Positions 28,543 to 37,370 of a DNA stretch of 64,000 bases are shown in pieces. This DNA comes from Empedobacter tilapiae (GTDB lineage: Bacteria > Bacteroidota > Bacteroidia > Flavobacteriales > Weeksellaceae). A program made the position numbers and the translations under genes. The notes beneath the pieces were generated by a model, which worked only from the letters and a program-made list of their open reading frames with translations, was not told where the DNA came from and did no database searches. Each line of letters opens with the position of its first letter. The first letter of the stretch is position 1. Location: the NCBI RefSeq assembly GCF_004785645.1, contig NZ_SRPE01000001.1, positions 124,001 through 188,000 on the forward strand, given 5' to 3'.

Positions 28543-29067
28543 ATGTTAAAAAAATATTTCATTTTCTTATTGTTTCCACATATATGTATAACTCTTTTTT
28601 CTCAAGAACATATATTTAAAAACACATGTTATATAGGAGGAGAAGTACATACTCAATCTTTTGATACCATACAATCCAAAGAAAAATTAGATTTATTATT
28701 CTATAATAAACACTTTGATTTATATACTCCAACTTTTTTTCCTGATCAATTAGTAACAAAGACTAAACAAACAAAACCTCGTTTATCAAAAACTAAAGAA
28801 GGATATATTGTTGAATATTTCAATGAAAAAAATCAATTAATAAAGTATTCCTATGACATGCAACCAGGTAATTTTGATGTATATATTGTTTATTCTGATA
28901 AAGATTACCCAGTATTTTTAGTCGAATCATTTTTAAATCTTGGTCATGTTTACAATTTAATTAATTCAGTATCTTATAATTTAAAATATAATACAAAAGG
29001 AGAAGTTATTTATATAGAAATGATTGATTATAATAATTATATATGTGAATTAGAAAAAATCAATTAA
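28543..29067 (+). CDS. Hypothetical secreted protein
   Basis: Unrecognised 174-aa protein. It has an N-terminal signal peptide (hydrophobic core KYFIFLLFPHICITLF, then SQE as likely cleavage region). The mature part is rich in Tyr, Asn and Lys, with predicted beta-strands and no repeat or catalytic motif. It is a single gene between two terminators and is noticeably AT-rich, which hints at an accessory gene. Confidence 0.6.
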   Translation: MLKKYFIFLLFPHICITLFSQEHIFKNTCYIGGEVHTQSFDTIQSKEKLDLLFYNKHFDLYTPTFFPDQLVTKTKQTKPRLSKTKEGYIVEYFNEKNQLIKYSYDMQPGNFDVYIVYSDKDYPVFLVESFLNLGHVYNLINSVSYNLKYNTKGEVIYIEMIDYNNYICELEKIN

Positions 29068-29122
29068 TCTATTTTATAAAACCTCTCTATCTTTTATATA
29101 AAATGTAAGGAGATTTTAAACA

Positions 29123-29163
29123 AAATGTCAAGTAATTTCATTCAAAATCACTTGACATTTTTA
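29123..29163. terminator. Bidirectional terminator hairpin
   Basis: AAAATGTCAAGT / ACTTGACATTTT, 12 perfect base pairs with a 16-base loop, between the hypothetical secreted protein and the convergent HU gene. Confidence 0.8.
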
Positions 29164-29197
29164 ATTACTTCAATTAGAAATTAGAAAAACTATTGAA

Positions 29198-29581
29198 TTA
29201 TTTCTTTTTTTCATACTTTAAAGTAGCTAAAGTATCTCGTAAATCAAGACCAGGTCTAAAAAGTATTTTAGCACTTTTTATTAAAGATGCATTTACTTTA
29301 TTAGCTGTATCTACTCCTTCACTACTGATACTAATCTGAAAAGAACCAAAATCTCCTAATCGAACAATCTTTCCATCAGATAAATGTTTTGATAACATTT
29401 TAGCCAAATCAATTAATGTTGCATAAACATCACTCTCACTTATAGAAGATGTTTGAGCTATTTCTTTACTAAGATTACGTAATGTAACTTCTCCATCTGC
29501 AACAGAACTTGCATAAAATTTTTTAGGCGCTGTAGGATCTCCAGGATATCCTTTTTCGATAACATTGTACTTTACTGACAT
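29198..29581 (-). CDS. HU-family DNA-binding protein (HU-HIG type)
   Basis: Nucleoid protein related to HU/IHF (127 aa). The body shows VADGEVTLRNLSKEIAQ, a helix pair, and the beta-arm region GKIVRLGDFGSFQISISSEG, whose GDFGSF corresponds to the HU signature. It is longer than canonical HU (90 aa) and has an extra N-terminal strand (YNVIEKGYPGDP), the form often called HU-HIG in Bacteroidota. A terminator lies beyond its end. Confidence 0.85.
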   Translation of the reverse strand: MSVKYNVIEKGYPGDPTAPKKFYASSVADGEVTLRNLSKEIAQTSSISESDVYATLIDLAKMLSKHLSDGKIVRLGDFGSFQISISSEGVDTANKVNASLIKSAKILFRPGLDLRDTLATLKYEKKK

Positions 29582-29692
29582 AGGTAATAAGATTTAATTG
29601 TTAATTCATAATGTCTTCTAATCTAGTGATTTATATTTAATAAACAAAATAGAACTACTGATTATCAGTAAAATACATTATATCATAAAAAT

Positions 29693-29724
29693 AAAAAAGG
29701 CTTTCTTATATAAGAAAGCCTTGC
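29693..29724 (-). terminator. Terminator of the serine hydrolase gene
   Basis: AAGGCTTTCTTATATAAGAAAGCCTT palindrome; on the minus strand it is followed by a T-run. Confidence 0.85.
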
Positions 29725-29726
29725 TA

Positions 29727-30995
29727 TTATCTTGAAACTTTGGTCGAAAGTTTAGCTGTTGTTTTTGGTACGATTGGTTTTTGATGCAACCTCATCGAAT
29801 CTTTATTTGGTGCTTTCAGCGGATAAGTTCCTGTAAGTCCAGCCAATTTAAACGCACTATATATATTTTTATTCTGTTTATTTCCTAATGCAATTATAGT
29901 AAACTGATTGTTAACATCGTGTACAAAAACAGTATTATTTCCGTGCCACCAACCATTATGATACAATAATTTTTTACCATTATCATATTCTAATAAACGC
30001 ATTCCAAGCCCATAATTCTTGAAACCTTTTTGCTCATAACTATATCCCTTAAAAGCTTCTTTCTTTATCTTCTTTGGTAAGAAATCATCCGAATACATGG
30101 CAACATCTAACTTATATAAATCTCTTGGTGTAGAGTATATATTTTTATCTCCATATGTACGGTCAAAATCATCCCAAGCCCACTCATATCCATTATATTT
30201 ATAAGAACGAGCTACTGTATCTTTATCGCGATCATAGTCAAAAACAAAGGTATGATTCATTTCAAGAGGATCAAAAACCATGTATTTCATTGCTTTTGGA
30301 TAATCCATTTTCATAATCTTTTCAATGACAAGTGCAAGAAAAGCAAAATTGGTATTCGAGTAATAAAACCCTTTATCTGCGGGACGAATTTGTTTAACGT
30401 CAAATTCTCTAAAGATATCTAACACATCTTGATTAGAAATTGGTTTCTCGCGATCCATCATTACCTTCTTGTTATTCCATAAAACGTTAGCATAATTTGG
30501 CAAACCACTGCGGTGATTTAACAAATTACGAACCGTGATATCATTGTAAGGGAAACCTTCTAATATTGTATTTACTTTTTGATCTAATTTGATTTTACCT
30601 TTTTCTACAAGCTTAAGAATCGCCATAGATGTAAAAACTTTCGAGATAGATGCGATGTGAATTGGTGTTTCGGCAGTAATTGGACGTTTATGTCTTTCGT
30701 CTGCCATTCCTTGATATTCCTCTAAAAGTACTTGTCCATTCTTCACTACAAGCAATCCTCCACTTACTTTTCCATCAACCCAAAAGTCTTTATAAAAGGT
30801 ATTAAGTTTATTTCTGTAATCATTAAGTTCTGCTTGTGTGTACTTCATTGGTTTGAAATCTGCTTTCCAATCCAACGAATCATAGCGTAAGGCATGAGGA
30901 TCCTTCTTTCTAACTTCTTCTTTTTGTTCGTTTTTCTTGCTACAGCTTCCCATAAACAGCATTGCAGACGCAAGAACAACCGCTACATATTTCAT
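29727..30995 (-). CDS. Beta-lactamase-fold serine hydrolase lipoprotein
   Basis: Class C beta-lactamase/D-alanyl-D-alanine carboxypeptidase-like protein (422 aa). The lipobox MLFMGSC gives Cys18 as lipid anchor. The catalytic SxxK is Ser116-Ile-Ser-Lys119 in HIASISKVFTSM; the second motif is probably YSNTNFAFLAL; a HNGWWHGNN segment near residue 352 fills the place of the third motif (KTG-like). The protein is more likely an esterase or peptidase than an antibiotic-resistance enzyme, because the third motif is not KTG. It is monocistronic. Confidence 0.82.
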   Translation of the reverse strand: MKYVAVVLASAMLFMGSCSKKNEQKEEVRKKDPHALRYDSLDWKADFKPMKYTQAELNDYRNKLNTFYKDFWVDGKVSGGLLVVKNGQVLLEEYQGMADERHKRPITAETPIHIASISKVFTSMAILKLVEKGKIKLDQKVNTILEGFPYNDITVRNLLNHRSGLPNYANVLWNNKKVMMDREKPISNQDVLDIFREFDVKQIRPADKGFYYSNTNFAFLALVIEKIMKMDYPKAMKYMVFDPLEMNHTFVFDYDRDKDTVARSYKYNGYEWAWDDFDRTYGDKNIYSTPRDLYKLDVAMYSDDFLPKKIKKEAFKGYSYEQKGFKNYGLGMRLLEYDNGKKLLYHNGWWHGNNTVFVHDVNNQFTIIALGNKQNKNIYSAFKLAGLTGTYPLKAPNKDSMRLHQKPIVPKTTAKLSTKVSR

Positions 30996-31083
30996 GTGTT
31001 TTTTCTTAATCTTATTGTTTGTTTCTACTAAAGTATATATTTATTTGTGGAATAGTTACCCGTTTATAAACATTAAGTTTTTT

Positions 31084-31827
31084 TTATGATTTATGAGAAA
31101 GTTGAGACTTAAACTCGCCCAATATGACACTTGTTGCAACAGCTACGTTAAGACTTTCGGTAGAACCATTTTTCCCAAAGAACGGAATGCTTAGTTTATT
31201 TGTCGTTAACTTCTCGATTTCTGGTGAAATTCCATTCGCTTCGTTCCCCATAACCAAGATACCTTCTTGCGGAAGTGTTTGTTCGTAAATAGATTCTCCT
31301 TCCATAAAAGTCCCGAAAATGTTTCCTTTATATTCAGATAAATATTTCTCCAAATCTATATAATGTACTTTTACGCGTGTAAAAGATCCCATTGTCGACA
31401 TCACAACTTTTGGGTTATACATATCCACAGATTCTTTGGTACACAAAATATCCTCTACACCAAACCAATCAGCCAAGCGGATAATTGTTCCTAAATTACC
31501 TGGATCCCGAATATCATCTAAGGCAATGGATAAACCGTTCAATTGGATATCTTCATCATAATTTGGCAGTTCACAAAGTGCTAAACCTACATTTGGAGTA
31601 GTCAAGAAACTGATTTTTTTCAAATCTTTTTCTTCAATAAAAGTCTTTTTAATATGAGTAACTTCTGGCCAAAAGTCTTCAATTATAAATAATTCTTTAA
31701 TATTTATAGAACTTTTTATAACTTCCCCAATATTTTTAACACCTTCTACGACAAACAAATTATATTTTTGTCTATATTTTTTAGAACCCAGAGAAGTTAT
31801 TATCTTAATAACGTTATTTGATAACAT
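31084..31827 (-). CDS. TrmH/SpoU family RNA methyltransferase
   Basis: SAM-dependent ribose 2'-O-methyltransferase of the SPOUT class (247 aa). An N-terminal substrate-binding domain (KKYRQKYNLFVVEGVKNI) precedes the trefoil-knot domain with ALDDIRDPGNLGTIIRLADW, VMGNEANGIS and the terminal SLNVAVATSVILGEF. The substrate, rRNA or tRNA, cannot be decided. Its start codon lies four bases from that of the divergent tamL gene. Confidence 0.9.
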   Translation of the reverse strand: MLSNNVIKIITSLGSKKYRQKYNLFVVEGVKNIGEVIKSSINIKELFIIEDFWPEVTHIKKTFIEEKDLKKISFLTTPNVGLALCELPNYDEDIQLNGLSIALDDIRDPGNLGTIIRLADWFGVEDILCTKESVDMYNPKVVMSTMGSFTRVKVHYIDLEKYLSEYKGNIFGTFMEGESIYEQTLPQEGILVMGNEANGISPEIEKLTTNKLSIPFFGKNGSTESLNVAVATSVILGEFKSQLSHKS

Positions 31828-31831
31828 ATTT

Positions 31832-34435
31832 ATGCAAAAAAAAATTACAACAAATATAGCACTTATCTCTTGTTTAGGATTACTTTTTTATAGCTGTAGT
31901 ACAACTAAAAAAGTTCCTGAAGGAGAATATTTGTTTGTAAAGAACAAATTTGTCTATGACAAAGACGATCCTGATATTAAGAAGAAAAAATCTATAATCA
32001 ACAAAGATTTAAGTGATTACGTAAAACAAAAACCAGCTGGAAAGTTTCTTGGATTTTTTCCTCTTTGGCAATGGGTTTACAATTGGTCACCTGCAAAATT
32101 TGATGAAACTTTTCATGAATATTATCGTCAAGACGCCTCTGTTCGTAACCAAAAATTATTAGACAGTTTATTAACAAAGAATAATTTGAGTGAATATGTT
32201 GGACAGAGTTTGTGGAAAGAGCGTCTTTATTATAGTCAAGGGGAAGCGCCTATTTTATTAGATGAAGAGCAATCAGAATTTTCAGCAAAAAACTTAAATC
32301 GATTGTTTCATGATAAGGGATATTTTGACTCGAAAGTAGTTGTTTCTTATGATAAGGATTCTGTATCAAAAAAAGCAGAGACTGTTTATGATATAAAATT
32401 AGGAGAACCTTCTTACATAGAAACTTATAGTCAAAAAATTTCTGACATTAAAATTGAAGAGTATTTAAATTCTACATTAGGTCAACAGAGCTCTTTACAT
32501 GCTGGAGATCAATATAAGTTTGACAAATTTGAAGAAGAGAGAGACAGAGTTGTTGATCTATTAAAGAATAGAGGTTACTATGACTTTAATGATTCCGGAG
32601 AAGATTTATATTTTGAGGCTGATACTTTAAAAAGTAATAAACGCCTTGATATTACCATGTTTATTGATAAATATAATCAAGACTCTATAAAAATAGATAG
32701 TATAACACCTTTCACACAATATCGCTTTGGAAAAATTAATATCTATGCTGACGTGCGTAGTCAAGTTGATGATGAAAGTAAATTAATAAAGGAAGAGTAC
32801 AAAGATTATAATGTCTTCTATTCAAAAGAAGCAGAATATAAACCAAGATATTTTACAGATGCATTTGTTATCCGTCCTGGTCAGTTATATCGTCAACGAC
32901 AAGAGATACAGACTAAACGAAATATTTTCAAAAAAGAAAATATTAATCTTCATGGATTTAGAGTATCTAAACAAGATTCCATTCTTAATGTTGATGTTTT
33001 CTTTACGCCTAAAAAGAAGTATGATTTAAATCTCTTTGTTGAAAGTTATGCTTCTCGTTATATGAATTTTGCTATTTCTCCCGGTATGACATTAACTTCA
33101 AGAAATTTATTTGGAGGAGGAGAAAACTTAGAAACAACCTTAAAAGGAACTTTAGGTTCTGTTGATAAAGATTTTTCTTTGAACAAAGCTTTCTTAAATG
33201 CTTATGAAATTGCTATTGAAACAAAACTGAAGTTTCCATATTTATTAACCCCAATTAATTTAGACAATATTTTACCAAAGCGTTTTTCTGCAGAATCTGC
33301 AATTCGAATGAATGCAAGTACACAAAAAAATGTAGGTTTAGATAAAACTACTTATGGTTTTGGTTTTGATATGGATATCTCTAGTTCAGAGTTTCAACAT
33401 AAAGTATCTTTATTTAATACAGAGTTTATTAGCAATCGAAAAAAAGATCGATATTATGATGTTTTTACAACAGATAATAGAACGAAAGAAAAAGTAAAAG
33501 ATTTATATTATCAATATGATCCAAATGCGCCAATTTATTTAACTGATGACGAATTGACTAATGCGATTGAAGCAGACAAAGCTTTTCAAAATTCACTAAC
33601 AGGAGATGATGCAAAACTTTATGTTGACTTTGAGAACATGTTGTATAGAAAAGCAAATATTTCTCAAAATGTATTAATCAATTCCTTTATTTATCAGTTT
33701 ACATATAATCAGGAAAATGCATTCCGACCAAAAAGTAATCCTTGGTTTATACAAGCAAGAGTTGAATTAGCTGGAAATGTATTAAGAGGTTTAGACAAGG
33801 CTTTTGGTTTTAATAAAGCTGAACCTGATCGAGATGGAAATCAAACAGGTTTGATATTTGGAATTCCATATTCGCAATTTATAAAGTTAGACATTGATAT
33901 TAGAAGAAAATTTAAATTAAATTATAATTCAAGCGTAGCTGGACGTTTTTTATTTGGGATTATACAACCTTATGGAAATTCAGACTCGGCACCATTCGTA
34001 AGAAGTTATTCTGCTGGTGGAGCGAATGATGTTCGTGGTTGGGCTCCATTAACACTAGGACCAGGTAGTAAACCTCGTATCAATTCTAAAAATCAAAGTT
34101 TAGAATTTGAAAGTATGAAATTGTTATTCAATGCAGAATATCGTTTCAATCTTTTTGGAAGTTTAGAAGGCGCATATTTTATTGATGCAGGTAATATTTG
34201 GGGCGTTAACAAAAGTCGTCAAGAAACTTTATTCAAATTCAAAGACTTTTATAAAGAATTCGGTATCGGATCTGGAGTTGGTTTCCGTTACCACATTGGT
34301 ACCTTTGCAATTGTAAGATTTGATTTAGGTTATAAAATTTATGATCCTTCTTATGAGTTGGGTAATCGTTGGCAATTTGATAATTTTAATATTCTAAAAC
34401 CAAGATTACATTTCGGAATTAACTATCCTTTCTAA
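31832..34435 (+). CDS. tamL: TamL, lipoprotein Omp85 assembly factor
   Basis: Outer-membrane protein of the Omp85/BamA family that carries a lipid anchor, as in the TamL subunit of the Bacteroidota TAM complex (867 aa). The lipobox LLFYSC places the anchor at Cys22, followed by STTKKVPEGEYLFVKNKF, typical of TamL. POTRA-like repeats follow. The C-terminal barrel has a VRGW motif in GGANDVRGWAPLTLGPG and an ending suited to insertion by BAM (LHFGINYPF). The predicted partner TamB is not in this window. It is divergent from the TrmH-type gene and followed by fbaA. Confidence 0.9.
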   Translation: MQKKITTNIALISCLGLLFYSCSTTKKVPEGEYLFVKNKFVYDKDDPDIKKKKSIINKDLSDYVKQKPAGKFLGFFPLWQWVYNWSPAKFDETFHEYYRQDASVRNQKLLDSLLTKNNLSEYVGQSLWKERLYYSQGEAPILLDEEQSEFSAKNLNRLFHDKGYFDSKVVVSYDKDSVSKKAETVYDIKLGEPSYIETYSQKISDIKIEEYLNSTLGQQSSLHAGDQYKFDKFEEERDRVVDLLKNRGYYDFNDSGEDLYFEADTLKSNKRLDITMFIDKYNQDSIKIDSITPFTQYRFGKINIYADVRSQVDDESKLIKEEYKDYNVFYSKEAEYKPRYFTDAFVIRPGQLYRQRQEIQTKRNIFKKENINLHGFRVSKQDSILNVDVFFTPKKKYDLNLFVESYASRYMNFAISPGMTLTSRNLFGGGENLETTLKGTLGSVDKDFSLNKAFLNAYEIAIETKLKFPYLLTPINLDNILPKRFSAESAIRMNASTQKNVGLDKTTYGFGFDMDISSSEFQHKVSLFNTEFISNRKKDRYYDVFTTDNRTKEKVKDLYYQYDPNAPIYLTDDELTNAIEADKAFQNSLTGDDAKLYVDFENMLYRKANISQNVLINSFIYQFTYNQENAFRPKSNPWFIQARVELAGNVLRGLDKAFGFNKAEPDRDGNQTGLIFGIPYSQFIKLDIDIRRKFKLNYNSSVAGRFLFGIIQPYGNSDSAPFVRSYSAGGANDVRGWAPLTLGPGSKPRINSKNQSLEFESMKLLFNAEYRFNLFGSLEGAYFIDAGNIWGVNKSRQETLFKFKDFYKEFGIGSGVGFRYHIGTFAIVRFDLGYKIYDPSYELGNRWQFDNFNILKPRLHFGINYPF
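31851..31858 (-). promoter_or_regulatory. Putative -7 box of the TrmH-type gene inside tamL
   Basis: Minus strand TATATTTG lies within codons 7-9 of the divergent tamL gene, 24 bases before the methyltransferase ATG. Confidence 0.4.
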
Positions 34436-34444
34436 AAAAACATC

Positions 34445-34452
34445 TATATTTG
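34445..34452 (+). promoter_or_regulatory. Putative -7 box of fbaA
   Basis: TATATTTG immediately after the tamL stop codon region, 20 bases before the fbaA ATG. Confidence 0.5.
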
Positions 34453-34472
34453 TTTCACAAAATACTAACATA

Positions 34473-35540
34473 ATGAGCAGAAAATTTCCTGCCGGTGTTG
34501 CTACCGGTTCATTAGTTCAAGACATTATCAATGATGCAAAAGCAAATCAGTACGCTTTACCAGCGTGTAATGTCATCGGTTCAGACACAGTTAATGCAGC
34601 AATGGAAGCTGCTGTCGAGGTAAATTCTCCTATTATTATTCAATTTTCAAACGGAGGTGCTTCTTTTAATGCTGGAAAAGGCTTAAAAGGTGAAAATCAA
34701 CTTTCTGCTATTAAAGGCGCTATCGCTGGAGCAAAACATATTCATACTTTAGCTGAATCTTATGGAGCTACTGTAATTTTACATACAGACCATTGTGCAA
34801 AAAAATTATTGCCTTGGATTGATGGAATTATGGATGCTAATGAAGAACATTTCAATAAATTCGGAAAAACTTTATTTAGTTCTCACATGTTAGATTTATC
34901 TGAAGAACCTTTAGAAGAGAATGTAGAGACGTGTAAAAGATATTTAGAAAGAATGTCTAAAGTTGGAATGACTCTAGAAATGGAATTAGGTATCACAGGT
35001 GGTGAAGAAGATGGAGTTGACAACTCTAATGTTGATAACTCTTTACTATACACACAACCAGAAGAAGTTGCTTACGTTTATGAAAACTTAAAATCAGTAT
35101 CTGATAATTTCTGGATTGCTGCTGCATTTGGAAATGTACATGGTGTTTACAAACCAGGAAATGTTGTACTAACTCCAAAAATTTTAGACAATTCACAAAA
35201 ATACATAAACGAGAAATATAGTGTAGATAACGCTGTAAACTTTGTTTTCCATGGAGGTTCAGGTTCTACTTTAGAAGAAATCAGAGAAGCAATAAGTTAC
35301 GGAGTTATCAAAATGAATATTGATACTGATTTACAATATGCATTTATGGAAGGTGTTCGTAAATATTTTGACGAAAATGCAGCTTATTTACAAGGACAAA
35401 TTGGTAATCCAGAAGGACCAGAAGCACCTAACAAAAAATACTATGATCCTCGAGTGTGGTTAAGATCTGGTGAAATATCTTTCAAAGATAGATTAATTCA
35501 ATCTTTCCACGATTTAAATAATATTAATACTTTAGGATAA
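34473..35540 (+). CDS. fbaA: Class II fructose-bisphosphate aldolase
   Basis: Zinc-dependent glycolytic aldolase that splits fructose 1,6-bisphosphate (355 aa). Signatures: LPACNVIGSDTVNAAMEAA, LHTDHCAKKLLPWID (catalytic Asp and zinc His), GITGGEEDGVDN, FGNVHGVYKPG (zinc His) and FVFHGGSGSTLEEI plus NIDTDLQYAF for phosphate binding. It is followed by accD 41 bases downstream. Confidence 0.97.
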   Translation: MSRKFPAGVATGSLVQDIINDAKANQYALPACNVIGSDTVNAAMEAAVEVNSPIIIQFSNGGASFNAGKGLKGENQLSAIKGAIAGAKHIHTLAESYGATVILHTDHCAKKLLPWIDGIMDANEEHFNKFGKTLFSSHMLDLSEEPLEENVETCKRYLERMSKVGMTLEMELGITGGEEDGVDNSNVDNSLLYTQPEEVAYVYENLKSVSDNFWIAAAFGNVHGVYKPGNVVLTPKILDNSQKYINEKYSVDNAVNFVFHGGSGSTLEEIREAISYGVIKMNIDTDLQYAFMEGVRKYFDENAAYLQGQIGNPEGPEAPNKKYYDPRVWLRSGEISFKDRLIQSFHDLNNINTLG

Positions 35541-35581
35541 TCTTTTTATAAAGATTTTCTATTCAAATAAAAACAGAGAAT

Positions 35582-36430
35582 ATGCCTTGGTTTATTAGAA
35601 GCAAGAAAAATATTACAACGCCTACAGAGTCTAAAAAAGACGTTAAAAAAGGCTTATGGTATAAAACACCTTCGGGAAAAATTATTGAAACTGAAGAATT
35701 GAAAGCAAATGCGTACGTAAGTCCAGAAGACGATCACCACGTACAAATTGGTTCTCAAGAATATTTTGATATCTTATTTGACGAAGGGAAATTTACAGAA
35801 TTAGATACAAAAGTTGAAAGTAAAGACCCTTTAAATTGGACAGATACAAAACCTTATAAGGATCGTTTAAAAGAAATTAAAAAGAAAACGGGAATGACAG
35901 ATTCTATTCGCAATGCGACAGGAAAAATTCATGGACGTGATATTACAATTTCTTGTATGGATTTCAAATTCATTGGTGGTTCTTTAGGATCTGTAATGGG
36001 AGAAAAAATTGCTCGTGCAATAGATTATTCTATTAAACATAAAACCCCTTATATTATCATTACACAATCTGGTGGTGCACGTATGATGGAAGCTGCTATA
36101 TCCTTAATGCAATTAGCAAAAGTAGAAGCTAAATTAATCCAATTAGCAGATAACAATATTCCTTATATCACTATTTTAACAAATCCATCTTTTGGAGGAA
36201 TTACAGCTTCTTTCGGATCAATTGGAGACGTTATTATGGCAGAACCAGGAGCTTTAATTGGTTTCGCTGGACCACGTGTTATCAAAGAAACAATTGGTAG
36301 AGATTTACCAGAAGGATTTCAAACTTCTGAATTTTTATTAGAAAAAGGTTTCGTTGATATGATCGTTCACCGTAAAAAGATGAAAGATAAAATAAAAGAA
36401 GTAGCTGATATGTTAATGCCTATCAACTAA
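35582..36430 (+). CDS. accD: Acetyl-CoA carboxylase carboxyltransferase subunit beta
   Basis: Beta subunit of the carboxyltransferase that makes malonyl-CoA for fatty acid synthesis (282 aa). The crotonase-like core is clear: FMGGSLG-like FIGGSLGSVMGEK, TQSGGARMMEAA, NPSFGGITASFGSIGD and IGFAGPRVIKETI. The N-terminal segment that carries a four-cysteine zinc finger in E. coli AccD reads GLWYKTPSGKIIETEEL and contains no cysteines, so the zinc finger is degenerate here. It is the last gene before the tRNA cluster. Confidence 0.95.
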   Translation: MPWFIRSKKNITTPTESKKDVKKGLWYKTPSGKIIETEELKANAYVSPEDDHHVQIGSQEYFDILFDEGKFTELDTKVESKDPLNWTDTKPYKDRLKEIKKKTGMTDSIRNATGKIHGRDITISCMDFKFIGGSLGSVMGEKIARAIDYSIKHKTPYIIITQSGGARMMEAAISLMQLAKVEAKLIQLADNNIPYITILTNPSFGGITASFGSIGDVIMAEPGALIGFAGPRVIKETIGRDLPEGFQTSEFLLEKGFVDMIVHRKKMKDKIKEVADMLMPIN

Positions 36431-36500
36431 TTAAAATAAGTGCAAATATATTTTTAAAGTTTTATTCAAATTTGATTTGGATTATTAAGGATTGATTTTA

Positions 36501-36508
36501 TATATTTG
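36501..36508 (+). promoter_or_regulatory. Putative -7 box of the tRNA cluster
   Basis: TATATTTG, 10 bases before the first tRNA; a TTTG lies 21 bases further upstream. Confidence 0.5.
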
Positions 36509-36518
36509 CACTCCAATC

Positions 36519-36591
36519 GCGAGAATAGCTCAGTTGGTAGAGCGCAACCTTGCCAAGGTTGAGGTCGCGGGTTCGAGCCCCGTTTCCCGCT
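36519..36591 (+). tRNA. tRNA-Gly (GCC)
   Basis: A 73-base cloverleaf with D arm GCTC...GAGC, anticodon loop TTGCCAA (anticodon GCC), T arm GCGGG-TTCGAGC-CCCGT and discriminator T. The CCA end is not encoded. The acceptor stem GCGAGAA/TTCCCGC has an A4-C69 mismatch where the sister tRNA has G-C. Confidence 0.95.
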
Positions 36592-36622
36592 CTTTGAAAT
36601 ATAAATTCAAAAATCAAATTTT

Positions 36623-36706
36623 GCCTTGGTGGTGGAATTGGTAGACACGCAGGACTTAAAATCCTGTGTCCATTAGGACGTGCGGGTTCAAGTCCCGCCT
36701 GAGGTA
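36623..36706 (+). tRNA. tRNA-Leu (TAA)
   Basis: Type II tRNA of 84 bases with anticodon loop CTTAAAA (anticodon TAA), a long variable arm (GTCC-atta-GGAC), T arm GCGGG-TTCAAGT-CCCGC and acceptor GCCTTGG/CTGAGGT, which pairs with several G-U wobbles. Discriminator A as expected for leucine. Confidence 0.95.
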
Positions 36707-36735
36707 CTTTTTTAATTTGATTTTGAAATTTACAC

Positions 36736-36808
36736 GCGGGAATAGCTCAATTGGTAGAGCGTCAGCCTTCCAAGCTGAATGTTGCGGGTTCGAGTCCCGT
36801 TTCCCGCT
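36736..36808 (+). tRNA. tRNA-Gly (TCC)
   Basis: A 73-base cloverleaf with fully paired acceptor GCGGGAA/TTCCCGC, anticodon loop CTTCCAA (anticodon TCC) and discriminator T. Confidence 0.95.
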
Positions 36809-36810
36809 CT

Positions 36811-36848
36811 AAAAAGCCAAAGAGAAATTTCTCTTTGGCTTTTTTTAT
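36811..36848 (+). terminator. Terminator of the tRNA cluster
   Basis: AAAGCCAAAGAGAAA/TTTCTCTTTGGCTTT hairpin followed by a T-run, three bases after the last tRNA. Confidence 0.9.
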
Positions 36849-36870
36849 AATTTTATAGTCAAATTATAAA

Positions 36871-36904
36871 ACAAAAAAGTTCTCAGTTTTGAGAACTTTT
36901 TTGT
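36871..36904 (-). terminator. Terminator of the chagasin-like gene
   Basis: ACAAAAAAGTTCTCA / TGAGAACTTTTTTGT palindrome, two bases past the end of the minus-strand gene. Confidence 0.85.
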
Positions 36905-36905
36905 T

Positions 36906-37301
36906 TTATTTTACTACAAACGTTATTTGCTTTGTATTAGATGGAGCAACTTCTTCCCAACCTCTTTTGTAATCAAATTGAATTGTACACTCTCCTTTGC
37001 TACCTGCTTTCACAGTATATACATTTTTACTTGGTACACCTACCATTCCTTCTTGTTGTTTTTTAACATTCACTTTATTTACAATTTTCACGTTACAACC
37101 TTCTGGCTCTGCAGTAAACCAATCGAAACCTGTAGAAGGATTGGCTGTTACTTCTAATTTCACTTGATCACCTTCATTCAATTTAATTGTTTTTACGTTT
37201 TCGACTGTATCCAAACTGATTGTTTGTTCTTTGCTCGAATTTGTTGCACATGCTGTCAACAAAGCTACACTTCCCATAATTAGTAAAGTCTTTTTAATCA
37301 T
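36906..37301 (-). CDS. Chagasin-type (I42) cysteine protease inhibitor lipoprotein
   Basis: Predicted lipoprotein (131 aa) with an inhibitor I42 fold, a family that blocks papain-like C1 peptidases. The lipobox LLTAC gives Cys18. The three inhibitory loops are recognisable: NPSTGFDW (54-61; family NPTTGxxW), GMVGVPS (85-91; Gly-rich loop) and KRGWEE (112-117; family RPW, here RGW). The lipid anchor would place it at the outer or inner membrane facing the periplasm. A C1 peptidase is encoded in this window at 61.3 kb, a possible but untested target. Confidence 0.8.
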   Translation of the reverse strand: MIKKTLLIMGSVALLTACATNSSKEQTISLDTVENVKTIKLNEGDQVKLEVTANPSTGFDWFTAEPEGCNVKIVNKVNVKKQQEGMVGVPSKNVYTVKAGSKGECTIQFDYKRGWEEVAPSNTKQITFVVK

Positions 37302-37370
37302 ACTTATTTTATTTTGGTTATTTTTTTATAAAAACAGTTATAAAGCTATTCAACTAAGTGCTTTTTCAAC

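Noticed and set aside
29727-30995. Antibiotic-resistance beta-lactamase
   Set aside because: The fold and SxxK are present but the third motif is not KTG; relatives of this type are mostly peptidases or esterases.
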